Shown here one piece after another: positions 1 to 9,553 of a DNA stretch of 64,000 bases (positions within the stretch are counted from its first letter, which is position 1; every line of letters begins with the position of its first letter). Source of the stretch: Cellvibrionaceae bacterium (lineage in GTDB: Bacteria > Pseudomonadota > Gammaproteobacteria > Pseudomonadales > Cellvibrionaceae); NCBI GenBank assembly GCA_021151825.1, contig JAGKWQ010000004.1:186001-250000 (forward strand), read 5' to 3'. A program made the translations under genes and the position numbers. The notes beneath the pieces are model-generated. The model was not told the DNA's origin and ran no database searches. It worked only from the letters and a program-made list of their open reading frames with translations.

Positions 1-21
1 TTTCTTCTCGTAAAATAAAAA

Positions 22-50
22 AACCGCTGATGGAAATCAGCGGTTTTTTT
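22..50 (-). terminator. Intrinsic terminator, probably bidirectional
   Basis: A perfect 10-bp stem (AACCGCTGAT with ATCAGCGGTT) closes a GGAA loop. It is followed by a T run on the plus strand and, read on the minus strand, by TTTTTTTATTTTA. It lies just beyond the stop codon of the leftward secreted-protein gene and probably ends that transcript. Confidence 0.85.
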
Positions 51-60
51 ATGTGGGGGA

Positions 61-909
61 TTAATACGAATAGGGTGGTGTTGTTCCAAAAGCATTATTC
101 AATAACGGCCTCAACAGCTGTTCATTAGTGATTCGTTCACTACCGTTTTCTTCTTTGTATTTGATACTGAAGAAATAATCCTTGCCGCCAGGAATAGTAA
201 TTTCCCTGATGATTATTGCTATTGCGGTCAACCGATCAAAGTCTTCTTGCGGTATAGGGGCAGGAACATAAATAGTTTTTTGTCCTTTGCCTTGCCAAAG
301 TGCTTCGATAACAAAGCCCTCTCTCGGTCCATTAACCGGGCTTTCTGCCGACGCGTAGCTCAGTGTATCTTTCAGGGAAAGTGTCAGGAGTTTGGTGTCG
401 ATCGTAGTTGTCGCTACGTCTGCTATTTTCGCAACAGTTATATCGCGCAGGATTCCATTAACAGTAAACAGCGGTTGTCCTTTAGGTACTACCTCTGGCT
501 GGATGAAGGCGGATTGTTCTGAAACCGAAACCTCAATACGCGGATTGGATTGCAATGGACGATTAAAATCTGCACCTCTTACATCTACAAATACCTGGCG
601 ATAAATCCAGGCATCATCAACGATTGCGCGATAAAGATCAGGTTCAATCTTTTTAAATCCTGTTGCTACCAATTTAGCGGCGTTGGGAAAACTGACCTCA
701 AGTGAATTAATTTGCACATCGGGGCTCAGTGGATCTTTATTGACTTTAAAAACAGCGGATTTAGGCTGATTAAAATTCAGGTTTGGATATTGAATTGGTC
801 CAGGAAAAGAATTGATTGCGGTAAAGTCATATTCAAATGTTTTAGCGTAGGTAGATGCACTGAGGATGCTAAACAGTGTTACACCTATATTGCGGGCAAA
901 CTTATTCAT
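61..909 (-). CDS. Secreted hypothetical protein
   Basis: This encodes a 282-residue protein I do not recognise. The first 22 residues look like a Sec signal peptide: a basic start (NKFARN), a hydrophobic core and an ASTYA cleavage-type site. The rest has no Cys-rich motif, no repeat and no membrane segment, and is rich in Pro, Ile and beta-favouring residues, so a soluble periplasmic or secreted beta-rich protein is likely. The ATG is preceded by a good AAGGAG ribosome site about 6 bases upstream. It has its own terminator downstream and is separated by 83 bases from the kinase gene upstream, so it may be co-transcribed with the kinase. No function can be assigned from sequence alone. Confidence 0.75.
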   Translation of the reverse strand: MNKFARNIGVTLFSILSASTYAKTFEYDFTAINSFPGPIQYPNLNFNQPKSAVFKVNKDPLSPDVQINSLEVSFPNAAKLVATGFKKIEPDLYRAIVDDAWIYRQVFVDVRGADFNRPLQSNPRIEVSVSEQSAFIQPEVVPKGQPLFTVNGILRDITVAKIADVATTTIDTKLLTLSLKDTLSYASAESPVNGPREGFVIEALWQGKGQKTIYVPAPIPQEDFDRLTAIAIIIREITIPGGKDYFFSIKYKEENGSERITNEQLLRPLLNNAFGTTPPYSY

Positions 910-992
910 GTGAAACTCCTTGTTTAATGAAATTAACCCTGCTGTTGCAGAGCTGCCTAACCCTAGCAGAACAATTAAAAAGTTAGCAAACG

Positions 993-3197
993 TTAATTGT
1001 CGCGATTAAAAATACTGTCGCGAAGTTCACGAAAAATATTGCGGCGGCGCGGTTGGTTTTCCGTATTGGGTTGGTCATCCATTACCCGGATTTGAGGAAT
1101 TTCCTGTAACACCCGGAAGCCAATATTTTTGCGGGATTTAGTAGCGGTAAAAGCAATCTGCGAATAAGCCGCAATGTTTTCCACTTTGCTGGTAAATGCA
1201 CCACCGCGCACAGCGCGTTTCAAACAAACGGTTTGTGGGTTGGCTGATGGGTTTGGGGTATCAGCGCAATCGCTGGTCCATTCGGCAACATTGCCAGCGG
1301 TATCATGCAATCCAAAATCATTGGGCGGAAATGCACCGACGACTTGGGTTTTGTTATTAAAAAAACTGTCCCACCAGCTCTTGCAATCAAAACGACAGTT
1401 GGTGCGATCACGTGCATCTTCGGTATTGTTACCCCACCAATAATTACTGGTAGTGTTGCCGCGCGCTGCGTATTCCCATTCCGCAGTGCTGGGAAGACGA
1501 TAGGTTTTTCCTGTGATTTTATTGAGCCAGTTTATATAGGCGTTAGCATCGTCCCAGCTTATATTAATAATCGGGCGTTCGCCGCGCCCCCAGCCATTGT
1601 CATCGGGTAAGGCACGGTTAGTTTCGACCGCAAAAAAATCATATTCATTAAAGGTAATTTCGTAGCGGCTGATATAAAAATCACGCTCGATAGTGACTTG
1701 GGCACCTTGGATATTCGGGTTGCCCATTAAAAAAGTTCCCGCTTTTATCAACACCAATTCTGGTAATGGTAGTGTGTTGCCAGTCAGCGGTTGATTATTT
1801 TTTTGCAGTGCTATGTCAATGGATGAATTCTGTGTGGTTAAGCGAACCCATTTTTTTCTGGTATTGAAGCCAGGTTGGCTAATTTCCAAATGATAAACGC
1901 CTGCTGGCAATTCAATCCCCGGAACATATTTTTCCCGAATGTTCAGAATACGCACGCGCGCTTCTTTGGGAATAGGATTAACGGTTAATGGAATGAGTGT
2001 CGTGTTGTTGGCGCCGCTATCTTGTCCGGTAATACTTGCCCATTGTTCTTTTGCTGAGGGTTTTTCGTTATTGAAAAATACTTGCCAGCCGAAAAATGCA
2101 AATCCAAGAATTAAAACAGCGTAAATACTTAAACGTGTAATCAACCCGTCATCTTTTGCCGTTTCAATAGGAGTATGTGGCGCGACGGCGGGAGAAATAC
2201 GCGTAGCAAATTGAGTGTTGGTGTTGGTTATTAACGTGTGTGCTGCTTTTGTTGAAGCCGGGCGCAAGGTAGAGGATTTTTTGTTTAACCCTAACAACTG
2301 TTTTGTTCTGGTGTTAATTAATTTTGCATCCTGGCCAACCATTCGCCCCAGGGTTGCCAATAGCGAGAGGGAAAATACTTTTTCTTTAGCTGGTTTCACT
2401 TGCGATGTGTACGTGGAAATATTTTCCAGAGCTTCAATTAATTCCCTTGCTGTTTGAAATCGCTGCTCCGCTTCCTTTTCCAATAATTTATCCAGCAACG
2501 GTTGTAGCCCGGAGAAATTTTCAGGCAATGCCGGCGGTTGTTCATGAATATGTTTTACGCTGATAGCTAGTGAACTATCGGCGTGAAACAATTTTTCACC
2601 CGTGAGCATTTCATAGAGCACAACCCCCAGGCTATATAAATCCGAGCGACCATCGCTGGGCTCGCCTTTGGCTTGCTCCGGACTCATGTAATAGGGTGTG
2701 CCTATTACCGTGCCAACCTGGGTCATATTGGCTTTGGATTTAATTGTCCGCGCAATACCAAAATCGGTAAGTACCGGTGAGCCATCTTCGCGGAATAAAA
2801 TATTTTCCGGCTTAATGTCTCGATGCATATAACCTTTGCTGTGCGCTTGTTCCAGTGCTGCTGCAATACCGATGGTTATTTTGATCGCCTGTTCGGGAGT
2901 AATACCTTGTTTGATTTTTTCATCCAGTGAGCCTTTGGATAAAAACTCCATGGAAATATAGTTAAATCCCTCATGGCGACCAATGTCGTAAATCGGGATG
3001 ATGTTGGGGTGGGAAAGCTGGCCAATAATGTTGGCTTCGCGTTGAAAACGCTGGTGGAATTCCGGATCTTTATCCAGCAAGGGTTTCATGATTTTTAATG
3101 CAACTGTGCGCCCCACACTGTGCTGCGTCGCCAGGAATACGGTTGCCATACCGCCCGCATTAATTTTTTTAATAATGGTGTAGCCAGGAATTTGCAT
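993..3197 (-). CDS. Membrane Ser/Thr protein kinase with PEGA and FGE-sulfatase-like domains
   Basis: The protein has 734 residues. Residues 5-265 form a Hanks-type kinase: glycine loop INAGGMATVF at 12-21, catalytic Lys35, HRDIKPEN at 125-132, DFG at 145-147 and the GTPYYMSPEQ activation-segment end at 166-175. A single membrane span follows at about 356-375, then a PEGA-like beta domain (about 405-465), then a C-terminal formylglycine-generating-enzyme/sulfatase-modifying domain (about 478-710) with the typical RLPSTAEWEYAARG and GNVAEW motifs. The kinase is therefore cytoplasmic and the other domains periplasmic. In such fusions the FGE-like domain is usually thought to bind ligand rather than act as an oxidase; here that is inference. 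No Shine-Dalgarno is evident before the ATG. The substrate is unknown. Confidence 0.9.
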   Translation of the reverse strand: MQIPGYTIIKKINAGGMATVFLATQHSVGRTVALKIMKPLLDKDPEFHQRFQREANIIGQLSHPNIIPIYDIGRHEGFNYISMEFLSKGSLDEKIKQGITPEQAIKITIGIAAALEQAHSKGYMHRDIKPENILFREDGSPVLTDFGIARTIKSKANMTQVGTVIGTPYYMSPEQAKGEPSDGRSDLYSLGVVLYEMLTGEKLFHADSSLAISVKHIHEQPPALPENFSGLQPLLDKLLEKEAEQRFQTARELIEALENISTYTSQVKPAKEKVFSLSLLATLGRMVGQDAKLINTRTKQLLGLNKKSSTLRPASTKAAHTLITNTNTQFATRISPAVAPHTPIETAKDDGLITRLSIYAVLILGFAFFGWQVFFNNEKPSAKEQWASITGQDSGANNTTLIPLTVNPIPKEARVRILNIREKYVPGIELPAGVYHLEISQPGFNTRKKWVRLTTQNSSIDIALQKNNQPLTGNTLPLPELVLIKAGTFLMGNPNIQGAQVTIERDFYISRYEITFNEYDFFAVETNRALPDDNGWGRGERPIINISWDDANAYINWLNKITGKTYRLPSTAEWEYAARGNTTSNYWWGNNTEDARDRTNCRFDCKSWWDSFFNNKTQVVGAFPPNDFGLHDTAGNVAEWTSDCADTPNPSANPQTVCLKRAVRGGAFTSKVENIAAYSQIAFTATKSRKNIGFRVLQEIPQIRVMDDQPNTENQPRRRNIFRELRDSIFNRDN

Positions 3198-3273
3198 TTT
3201 TATAAATGAAGTGAATTTGCATCGACAAATGAATGAAAATCAGATTGCGCTATTTTAACGGAGATGGCTGAAT

Positions 3274-3358
3274 AAAAACTGGCTAACTTACAAAAACTGC
3301 TCAATTAGCGAAAACAGCTTAATTTGCAAAAAACTGACTGCCTGAAAAAACTGCCTCT
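3274..3358. repeat. Degenerate short tandem repeat (AAAAACTG type)
   Basis: Between the kinase start and the ygiQ stop, blocks resembling AAAAACTGNCT recur five times at roughly 16-20 base spacing. The copies are imperfect. No gene, promoter or terminator can be assigned here, and the repeat may be slippage-derived AT-rich filler. Confidence 0.4.
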
Positions 3359-3393
3359 ATACACAAATCCTTTTGTGTCGCGTATGTAATCGA

Positions 3394-5895
3394 TTATTTT
3401 TTAGGGGCTGGTCTTTTGCCACCCGGTTTATTGCTGGGTGATGCTTTATTGGTTGGGCGATTGGAGTACGACGGTTTTACAGTTTGCTGCGCATTAAACT
3501 TTTTAGCACTTTCAAACTTATCGCCAAACGCTTTTGCTGCAGGTTTCTGAGCCTGGGTATTTGGTTTTCCCGCGTGCGATGATTTTCCCGCAACGGCTGA
3601 TTTTCCGGTTGCAGCAGGTTTGCCCGCAAATGATTTTCCCGCTCCGCGCGCATTAGGATTGTGTCCGCGTTGAGCGCCACGGCTTTTTTCTGTGGCTTCA
3701 TCCGGTACTAGCGCAGAAATACTGCCACCGATCAAATGCGGTTTGCGCATCTTGCGCAAGGCTTCGCGAATAATCGGCCAGTTAGCTGGATCGTGATAAC
3801 GCAACAGTGCTTTCTGTAAGCGGCGTTGCTCTATGCCGCGTGGAATAGCGATCTTGCTGCTCTTGTACGTCAGTTTCTTCAGCGGATTGCGCTCGCTCAC
3901 ATACATCGCTGTTGCCAGTGACATCGGCGATGGGTAAAACGTTTGTACCTGATCCACTTCGAAATTATTTTTCTTTAACCAGAGCGCAAGGTTGAGCATA
4001 TCTTCATCGCGAGTACCCGGATGAGCCGCGATAAAATAGGGAATTAAAAATTGCTCCTTGCCCGCTTCTTTCGAGAATTTATCAAACATACGTTTGAACT
4101 CGTAGTAGCTGCTCATTTTGGGTTTCATCATTTGCGAGAGCACATTGTCTTCGGTGTGCTCCGGTGCGATTTTTAAATAACCGCCCACATGATGGGTCAC
4201 TAGCTCTTTTACATATTCCGGATCTTGTACCGCCAAATCGTAACGTAAACCCGAGGCGATGGAGATCGTATGCACACCGCGAATTTTGCGCGCTTCGCGG
4301 TACAAATTCGTTGTGTGTTTATGACTGGTGGTTAAATTTTTACAAATGGTTGGATGCACACACGACAAGCGACGGCATTTGCTCAGCGTCGGCATATCTT
4401 TGCAGGTGAGGCGATACATGTTCGCCGTAGGGCCGCCGAGATCGGAAATATGGCCGGTAAAACCGGGGACCTTATCGCGGATATCTTCAATTTCTTTCAG
4501 GATCGATTCCTGCGAGCGGCTCTGGATAATTCGTCCTTCATGCTCGGTGATCGAGCAGAAGGTACAACCACCAAAACATCCGCGCATAATATTCACGGAC
4601 GTTTTAATCATGTCGTACGCTGGAATTTTTTGTTTGCCGTAAACCGGATGCGGCACACGTGCGTAAGGTAAATCAAATACGCCGTCGAGCTCATCGGTTT
4701 CCAGTGGAATCGGTGGAGGATTAATCCAGACTTCACGATTTTCATGTTTCTGAATCATCGGGCGCGCATTAAATGGATTCGCTTCCTGATGCAAAACGCG
4801 CGAGGCATGCGCATACAGAATAGGATCTTTGCGCACCTTATCGAACGAGGGCAAGCGCACATACACTTTTTCGTCATCAACCAAATCGCTACGGTTTTGC
4901 AGTGGCATGGGAATAATACGAATTGGTTGCGGTTCGTTGGGGTCAAGTACTTTTTCGCTTTCAATACCTTGCGCCGGGCAACCCTGGGTTTTTAGTTGAT
5001 CAGCGGCTTCAGGACTTAATGCGGCAATTTGCTCCGCCATTTTTTCCGGATCAAGTTGGCGTAAACCCACTTGCGAATTGTTGATATCCGTTTGTGCCGC
5101 ATCGACGACTGATTTGCTGTTGTGTTGATATTCGTAGGGGTTGGGTAACTTATCGATATTGCCGGGCCAATCGATGCGCGTGGAATCAATTTCGGTCCAA
5201 CCGGCAGGCGGTTCTTTTTTGATAATCACGGTGCCGCGAATATTATCCAGCTCTTTAATATTTTTTCCGGCGGCAAGTGAATGGGCAACTTCAGCAATTG
5301 CGCGCTCGGCATTGCCGTATAACAAAATATCTGCAGTAGCATCGATCAAAACCGAGCGGCGGACTTCGTTGCTCCAGTAATCGTACTGGGCGATACGGCG
5401 CAAGCTTGCCTCAATTCCGCCGAGCACAATCGGCACATCTTTATAGGCTTCTTTGCAGCGCTGGCTGTACACCGTCACGGCGCGGTCTGGGCGTTTTCCT
5501 CCTTGGCCACCGGGCGTGTAAGCATCATCGGAACGCATACGCAGGTCGGCGGTGTAGCGGTTGATCATGGAATCCATGTTGCCCGCGCTGACGCCGAAGA
5601 ACAGGTTGGGTTTACCCAACGCTTTAAACGGCTCCGCACTTTTCCAATCCGGTTGGGCAATGATGCCTACGCGAAACCCCAGGGATTCCATAAACCGGCC
5701 AATAACCGCCATCCCGAAACTCGGGTGATCTACATAGGCATCACCGCACACGATAATAATGTCGCAGCTATCCCAGCCCAATTTATCCATTTCCTGCCGG
5801 CTCATCGGCAAGAAAGGGGCAGGCTTATAGGTTTTCGCCTGGGCGTGGATATTGGGTTTGGCGTAGGAAAACAGGTGTTTGGCGGTGTTGCTCAT
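3394..5895 (-). CDS. ygiQ: YgiQ family radical SAM protein
   Basis: This is a large radical S-adenosylmethionine protein of the UPF0313/YgiQ family. The N-terminal region carries the family signature PAPFLPMSRQEMDKLGWDSC and GDAYVDHPSFGMA. The iron-sulfur site is CFGGCTFC (CxxxCxxC) in the central domain, followed by the EHEGR segment. The C-terminus is a Lys/Ala/Pro-rich, low-complexity tail of about 100 residues that is probably disordered. An upstream in-frame TTG at 6051 would extend the ORF through the neighbouring hydrolase gene; the ATG at 5895 (or 5910) is preferred because homologues begin a few residues before an equivalent LFS segment. No strong ribosome site marks either ATG. The biochemical reaction of the family is not established. 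Confidence 0.93.
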   Translation of the reverse strand: MSNTAKHLFSYAKPNIHAQAKTYKPAPFLPMSRQEMDKLGWDSCDIIIVCGDAYVDHPSFGMAVIGRFMESLGFRVGIIAQPDWKSAEPFKALGKPNLFFGVSAGNMDSMINRYTADLRMRSDDAYTPGGQGGKRPDRAVTVYSQRCKEAYKDVPIVLGGIEASLRRIAQYDYWSNEVRRSVLIDATADILLYGNAERAIAEVAHSLAAGKNIKELDNIRGTVIIKKEPPAGWTEIDSTRIDWPGNIDKLPNPYEYQHNSKSVVDAAQTDINNSQVGLRQLDPEKMAEQIAALSPEAADQLKTQGCPAQGIESEKVLDPNEPQPIRIIPMPLQNRSDLVDDEKVYVRLPSFDKVRKDPILYAHASRVLHQEANPFNARPMIQKHENREVWINPPPIPLETDELDGVFDLPYARVPHPVYGKQKIPAYDMIKTSVNIMRGCFGGCTFCSITEHEGRIIQSRSQESILKEIEDIRDKVPGFTGHISDLGGPTANMYRLTCKDMPTLSKCRRLSCVHPTICKNLTTSHKHTTNLYREARKIRGVHTISIASGLRYDLAVQDPEYVKELVTHHVGGYLKIAPEHTEDNVLSQMMKPKMSSYYEFKRMFDKFSKEAGKEQFLIPYFIAAHPGTRDEDMLNLALWLKKNNFEVDQVQTFYPSPMSLATAMYVSERNPLKKLTYKSSKIAIPRGIEQRRLQKALLRYHDPANWPIIREALRKMRKPHLIGGSISALVPDEATEKSRGAQRGHNPNARGAGKSFAGKPAATGKSAVAGKSSHAGKPNTQAQKPAAKAFGDKFESAKKFNAQQTVKPSYSNRPTNKASPSNKPGGKRPAPKK

Positions 5896-5996
5896 GATCG
5901 GGTACGGCATTGGGTAAGAATCAGGCGGCCATTGTCCCAGAAATAGGGCGTGGGCAATAGATTTTTTTAGCCATACCACCTGATTAGCGCGATAGA

Positions 5997-7220
5997 TTAT
6001 TCCGTTAGAAAGAGGCGGGCGAGGGGAATGCTCACTTTGCCGAAATCCCAAAACTCCTCGACGTTGGAATTGATCATTACCGCCACTGCCATATTTTCTT
6101 CAGGAATTACCATTAACCAGCATTGTGAGCCGCGCGATACTCCACCGTGATTAGCGTTATGAAGTTTTCCCTGATCATCCTCGTAATCAGCCCAGCGCCA
6201 GCCAAGGGCATAGTTGTCCTCGTTAATTTCTCCTGAGGCCAATACTTGTGGCTGCCAGAATTGTTGGCGGGTGTGAGGCGAAATAAAACTATCATCTAAC
6301 CAGGCCGAGCCGAGTTTTACCAAATCGGACGGCGTAGACACAAAACCTCCACCCGCGAGGCGGTGACTTAAATCAACAGATTGCCAACGGCGGAAGTCAG
6401 GGTAACGGCCATCATCATTCCAATAAAAATCAGCCAGGATGTTGCTGTTTGCTGATTCATATTCTGCATCCGTCGCGGACATATTTAATGGTGTAAATAT
6501 GTTGTGATGCATCGTTTTCAAGTAAGGCTCGCCTGCAATAGCTTCAAGCACCGCACTGAGTAATACCGTATTAAAAGTGGCGTAATGGTATTGGGTACCC
6601 GGTTCAAATAGCAGCGCTGTTCCATCGAATACTTCCAGCGATTCATTCACTGATAAATAGCGCTTCTTCAATGTGGCCAAATGATAAAAGCCCCACCAAT
6701 CTCCCGTGTTATCGATGTAATCGGGGATACCGCTGGTATGGGATGCTAATTGGCGTGGAGTCAGCTTTCCCCACTCTTCATTGGGTAAATGCGCATGATA
6801 ATTGGCTATTGGGGTATCCAGATTGACTTTTCCCTCCTGGACCATTTTTGCAAGCAAGGTTCCAGTTAATGCTTTTGCCGTGCTGCCGGTGCGAAATTGC
6901 GTTTTTGTTGTGGCGGGAATTTGTTTTTCGATATTCGCCCAGCCGGAAGCGCCAGCCCAAACAATTTTTCCATTGATGGCAACCGCAGCAGAAATCGCTG
7001 GTGCATGGATGTTGGTTTTATGTTGCTCCAATAACTCCAGTGCTGCGCGGGATTGCGGATGAGATGCGTATTCGGTTGATTGGGGATTGGAGTCTGGCAA
7101 CACAAAATCCGTTGGAAAAAACATGGGCACTTTGCCTTCATAGGCGAAGTATTGATAAATCGGCCAGCTAAACCAAACGAGTAATACAGCCAGTGTTGAA
7201 ATTATTATTTTGCGAAGCAT
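5997..7220 (-). CDS. Serine hydrolase, class C beta-lactamase / LACTB-like
   Basis: The 407-residue protein starts with one hydrophobic segment (about residues 4-20) that would anchor or export it, then a beta-lactamase/penicillin-binding-protein-like fold. The SxxK nucleophile motif is STAK within FRTGSTAKALTG, the Tyr motif region is QYHYATFN, and a C-terminal ANHGG replaces the KTG box, as in LACTB-type esterases and peptidases. An AAGGT ribosome site precedes the ATG. The family contains esterases, D-aminopeptidases and peptidases, so the substrate is open; a true antibiotic-hydrolysing role is unlikely. It lies 101 bases upstream of ygiQ on the same strand and may share a transcript. Confidence 0.85.
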   Translation of the reverse strand: MLRKIIISTLAVLLVWFSWPIYQYFAYEGKVPMFFPTDFVLPDSNPQSTEYASHPQSRAALELLEQHKTNIHAPAISAAVAINGKIVWAGASGWANIEKQIPATTKTQFRTGSTAKALTGTLLAKMVQEGKVNLDTPIANYHAHLPNEEWGKLTPRQLASHTSGIPDYIDNTGDWWGFYHLATLKKRYLSVNESLEVFDGTALLFEPGTQYHYATFNTVLLSAVLEAIAGEPYLKTMHHNIFTPLNMSATDAEYESANSNILADFYWNDDGRYPDFRRWQSVDLSHRLAGGGFVSTPSDLVKLGSAWLDDSFISPHTRQQFWQPQVLASGEINEDNYALGWRWADYEDDQGKLHNANHGGVSRGSQCWLMVIPEENMAVAVMINSNVEEFWDFGKVSIPLARLFLTE

Positions 7221-7361
7221 AGATACATACCTTGTAAGTTGTTTTTAAACACGTACAAAGTGCTGAATGAACGATGAAAAGTCTTATCAAATTCAAAAAA
7301 AGCTGATCGATTCTGAAAAAGCGCTATTTTTTGGGCGAAATATAAGGGGTTCGAGTGATTT

Positions 7362-8456
7362 TTATACGTGTTGATTCGCTTGTTGGTGGTGCCGGCTCGA
7401 GTCCGGCTCAGACACTTTGCTGCGGTAGCAGGTCGGCGTTTCACCAGTGATATCTTTGAACGCGCGGTTAAAGGGAGCGATGGACCCATAACCCACATCA
7501 AGCGCGATAATTAACACAGGTAATGGAGAATTCTTTAAACGCTTGCAGGCTTCCGCAATTCGGTAGTGATTGAGAAACGCTGCGAAATTGGTGTAGCCCA
7601 AACGGTGATTAATCAGTTTTCGTAAGTGGTGTTCGGGACAATTTAATTGCGCTGCAAGGTGGGTGATGGTCAAGTTGGGTTGTAGATAACCATGATCATC
7701 AATGAATGTTTTCAAGCGCTCATAAAGTTCAGCGTCGACCGCACTCAAACGTTGTAGCTCACCTGTTGCCGGTGTGGTTTGTGGTGCGTGGTTGGTTAAT
7801 TGTGTAAATGCGGTGCGATGGTTAAACATCATTACAGCAATGACTGTACTTCCCATCAAACATAATATGGATGTTGCCAGCATAAAAATCTGGTTGCGAT
7901 TTAGACCGCTATTACTCAATTCCACTACAGAGAGCATTACAAAATACAACGCCAGCAGTGATATTAGCCAGGCTCGCGCAATACGCCGTTGTTCGATCAG
8001 ATCATCGCGCCAGCTACTCACCACAGACACAATCAAATGCACCATGATTACCAAGCCAAAGAGATGATTCAGGTCGTGGTAAGGGCCGTGACCACCCAGC
8101 ACCAGAAAATAATACGTATGCCAGAGTGCAAGTCCTCCCAGTGCAATCAAGCTCCAGCGCGGCCAGTGGCGTATTTTAAAATTGTCATCAAACAAGCGTT
8201 GGCCACACCACCACAAAAAGAACGGCGTTGCGTCAGTTAGCCACAGCAAAATATGCCGGGCTAATCCCTGGGGGCGGGGAGTAAATGGTGCAGTGAGCAG
8301 CAGGAACGCTGCAAAACAAATCGCCAGCAGAATAGGAATACAGCGCGCAATAAACGGTACTTTTTTTTCCGCTGAGTGTTGTAAAAACAGGGCGGCCAGC
8401 AAGAGTAGCTGGCCGATGCAGGCGTAACGGATAAAGAAATCGAAGCTGGCTAACAT
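7362..8456 (-). CDS. Membrane-anchored AraC-family transcriptional regulator
   Basis: In this 364-residue protein, the first 210 residues contain about six to seven hydrophobic segments (for example LLLAALFLQ, LLAICFAAFLLL, MVHLIVSVVSSW, ILCLMGSTVIAVMMF), and the last 120 residues form an AraC helix-turn-helix pair (LTITHLAAQLNCPEHHLRKLIN and the recognition region DVGYGSIAPFNRAFKDITGETPTCYR). This layout suggests a membrane-bound sensor-regulator. It begins 18 bases after the stop of the rhodanese gene, so the two are probably one operon. The signal and target genes are unknown. Confidence 0.88.
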   Translation of the reverse strand: MLASFDFFIRYACIGQLLLLAALFLQHSAEKKVPFIARCIPILLAICFAAFLLLTAPFTPRPQGLARHILLWLTDATPFFLWWCGQRLFDDNFKIRHWPRWSLIALGGLALWHTYYFLVLGGHGPYHDLNHLFGLVIMVHLIVSVVSSWRDDLIEQRRIARAWLISLLALYFVMLSVVELSNSGLNRNQIFMLATSILCLMGSTVIAVMMFNHRTAFTQLTNHAPQTTPATGELQRLSAVDAELYERLKTFIDDHGYLQPNLTITHLAAQLNCPEHHLRKLINHRLGYTNFAAFLNHYRIAEACKRLKNSPLPVLIIALDVGYGSIAPFNRAFKDITGETPTCYRSKVSEPDSSRHHQQANQHV

Positions 8457-8474
8457 CCTGGTATTTGGTAGCGT

Positions 8475-8801
8475 TTACTGATCGGCTTGTTTTCGCAGCA
8501 GATCTTCATAACCACCCTCGTTGATTGCGTTGGTAAAACCAACCGACTGTAATATTTGTTGCGCGATACCAGAACGATTACCGGAACGGCAATAAAGATG
8601 AATCGTCGCGTTTTTGTCAGTGGTGATTTCGCTGATGCGGGTGGCAATTTCTTCGTATGGAATATGCGCGGCACCTTCAAGGTGGCCTGCATTAAATTCG
8701 TCGGTGGTGCGAACATCAATCCAAATATCATTGGCAAAACTGGTAGTAGACATAATAAACAACAAGCCTGTGCTGATGAGTTTTAAGAAGGGGCGCAGCA
8801 T
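8475..8801 (-). CDS. Periplasmic single-domain rhodanese (PspE-like)
   Basis: This 108-residue protein has a Sec signal peptide (about residues 1-23, ending SFA) and one rhodanese domain. The active-site loop is CRSGNRSG, with the catalytic Cys present, and the domain begins with the usual WIDVRTTDEFNAGHLEGA motif. Small periplasmic rhodaneses of this type transfer sulfane sulfur, for example thiosulfate to cyanide in vitro; the physiological acceptor is not known. A GAGGAG ribosome site sits 7 bases before the ATG. It is the first gene of a likely two-gene unit with the membrane AraC regulator. Confidence 0.9.
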   Translation of the reverse strand: MLRPFLKLISTGLLFIMSTTSFANDIWIDVRTTDEFNAGHLEGAAHIPYEEIATRISEITTDKNATIHLYCRSGNRSGIAQQILQSVGFTNAINEGGYEDLLRKQADQ

Positions 8802-8855
8802 AGCAATCTCCTCGTGGAGTCTTCCAGTGGTTATCTGGTTCGATTCAGTATAAAC

Positions 8856-8883
8856 AACAACGCCCGCAAAAGCGGGCGTTGTT
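8856..8883 (-). terminator. Terminator hairpin after the 8905-9447 gene
   Basis: A 12-bp perfect stem (AACAACGCCCGC with GCGGGCGTTGTT) has an AAAA/TTTT loop. The trailing T tract on the minus strand is weak, so termination may be incomplete. It lies between the leftward gene ending at 8905 and the rhodanese start. Confidence 0.7.
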
Positions 8884-8904
8884 AGAAGAAGGGGGCGTTA
8901 GCGA

Positions 8905-9447
8905 TTAAACACTAGCGAGCAAGCGGTCATACTTGCGGCTCAACATATCATAAAACTGCTCACGAACCTGCACGATGGCGTTCTTGAGCGCGGTAATTTG
9001 TTCCAGGGAAATATCTTTACGGCCTACATAAACCTGCTTGCGGTATACGGCAATTTTAGCGCCGTACAAACGCAGGCTACGCTCCAGGTTTTTTTCGCCC
9101 AGCATCAATAATTTCGCTTCGGCTTCCGCCATTTTTTTGAATTCGGCAACCAATTCGGTATTGACGCTTTCCAGCTCAATGCGGCGCGCTTGTGGCCAGC
9201 GTTCGCCAAACTGGATGGACTCTACGACCAGTGACGAATATTTGGCGAATATATGGGTGACGGTTCCAACCTGACTGGAAACATCTTCCAGAATCTGGAT
9301 GCGGCGATTATCGCCTGCCGTATTGGCAGATTGTTGTGAACCGCCGCTGCGACGCAGCACTACCCAGGCAGTAACAGCAGCGATAAGCGCGCCCAACCCG
9401 ATTTTTAGCGATGTGTCAGTTATTTGTAAAAACAGTTCGTTATCCAT
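8905..9447 (-). CDS. Membrane-anchored coiled-coil hypothetical protein
   Basis: I do not recognise the family. The 180-residue product has a short N-terminal segment, one transmembrane helix at about residues 13-30 (IGLGALIAAVTAWVVL) and then a long, charged, Glu/Lys/Arg-rich helical region that probably forms a coiled coil. The longer reading from 9525 is unlikely: the ATG at 9447 has a clear GAGGGG ribosome site 9 bases upstream. A dedicated hairpin follows the stop. It may be a small scaffold or envelope protein, but nothing in the sequence fixes the role. Confidence 0.75.
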   Translation of the reverse strand: MDNELFLQITDTSLKIGLGALIAAVTAWVVLRRSGGSQQSANTAGDNRRIQILEDVSSQVGTVTHIFAKYSSLVVESIQFGERWPQARRIELESVNTELVAEFKKMAEAEAKLLMLGEKNLERSLRLYGAKIAVYRKQVYVGRKDISLEQITALKNAIVQVREQFYDMLSRKYDRLLASV

Positions 9448-9553
9448 AGTGCATTGCCCCTCTGTCAGAAAAACGACGGTTCGGTATTGATAGAGGGGTA
9501 TGAGCAAAATCCAGGCCAGAGCCACACGTCAATTCTGTGGCTCTTTAGTGATG

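Noticed and set aside
5896..6051. Longer N-terminus for YgiQ from a TTG at 6051
   Set aside because: It overlaps the hydrolase gene, has no homologous extension, and the ATGs at 5910 and 5895 match the family start.
9448..9525. Longer N-terminus (26 residues) for the coiled-coil membrane protein
   Set aside because: The ATG at 9447 has a good GAGGGG site and the extension has no supporting features.
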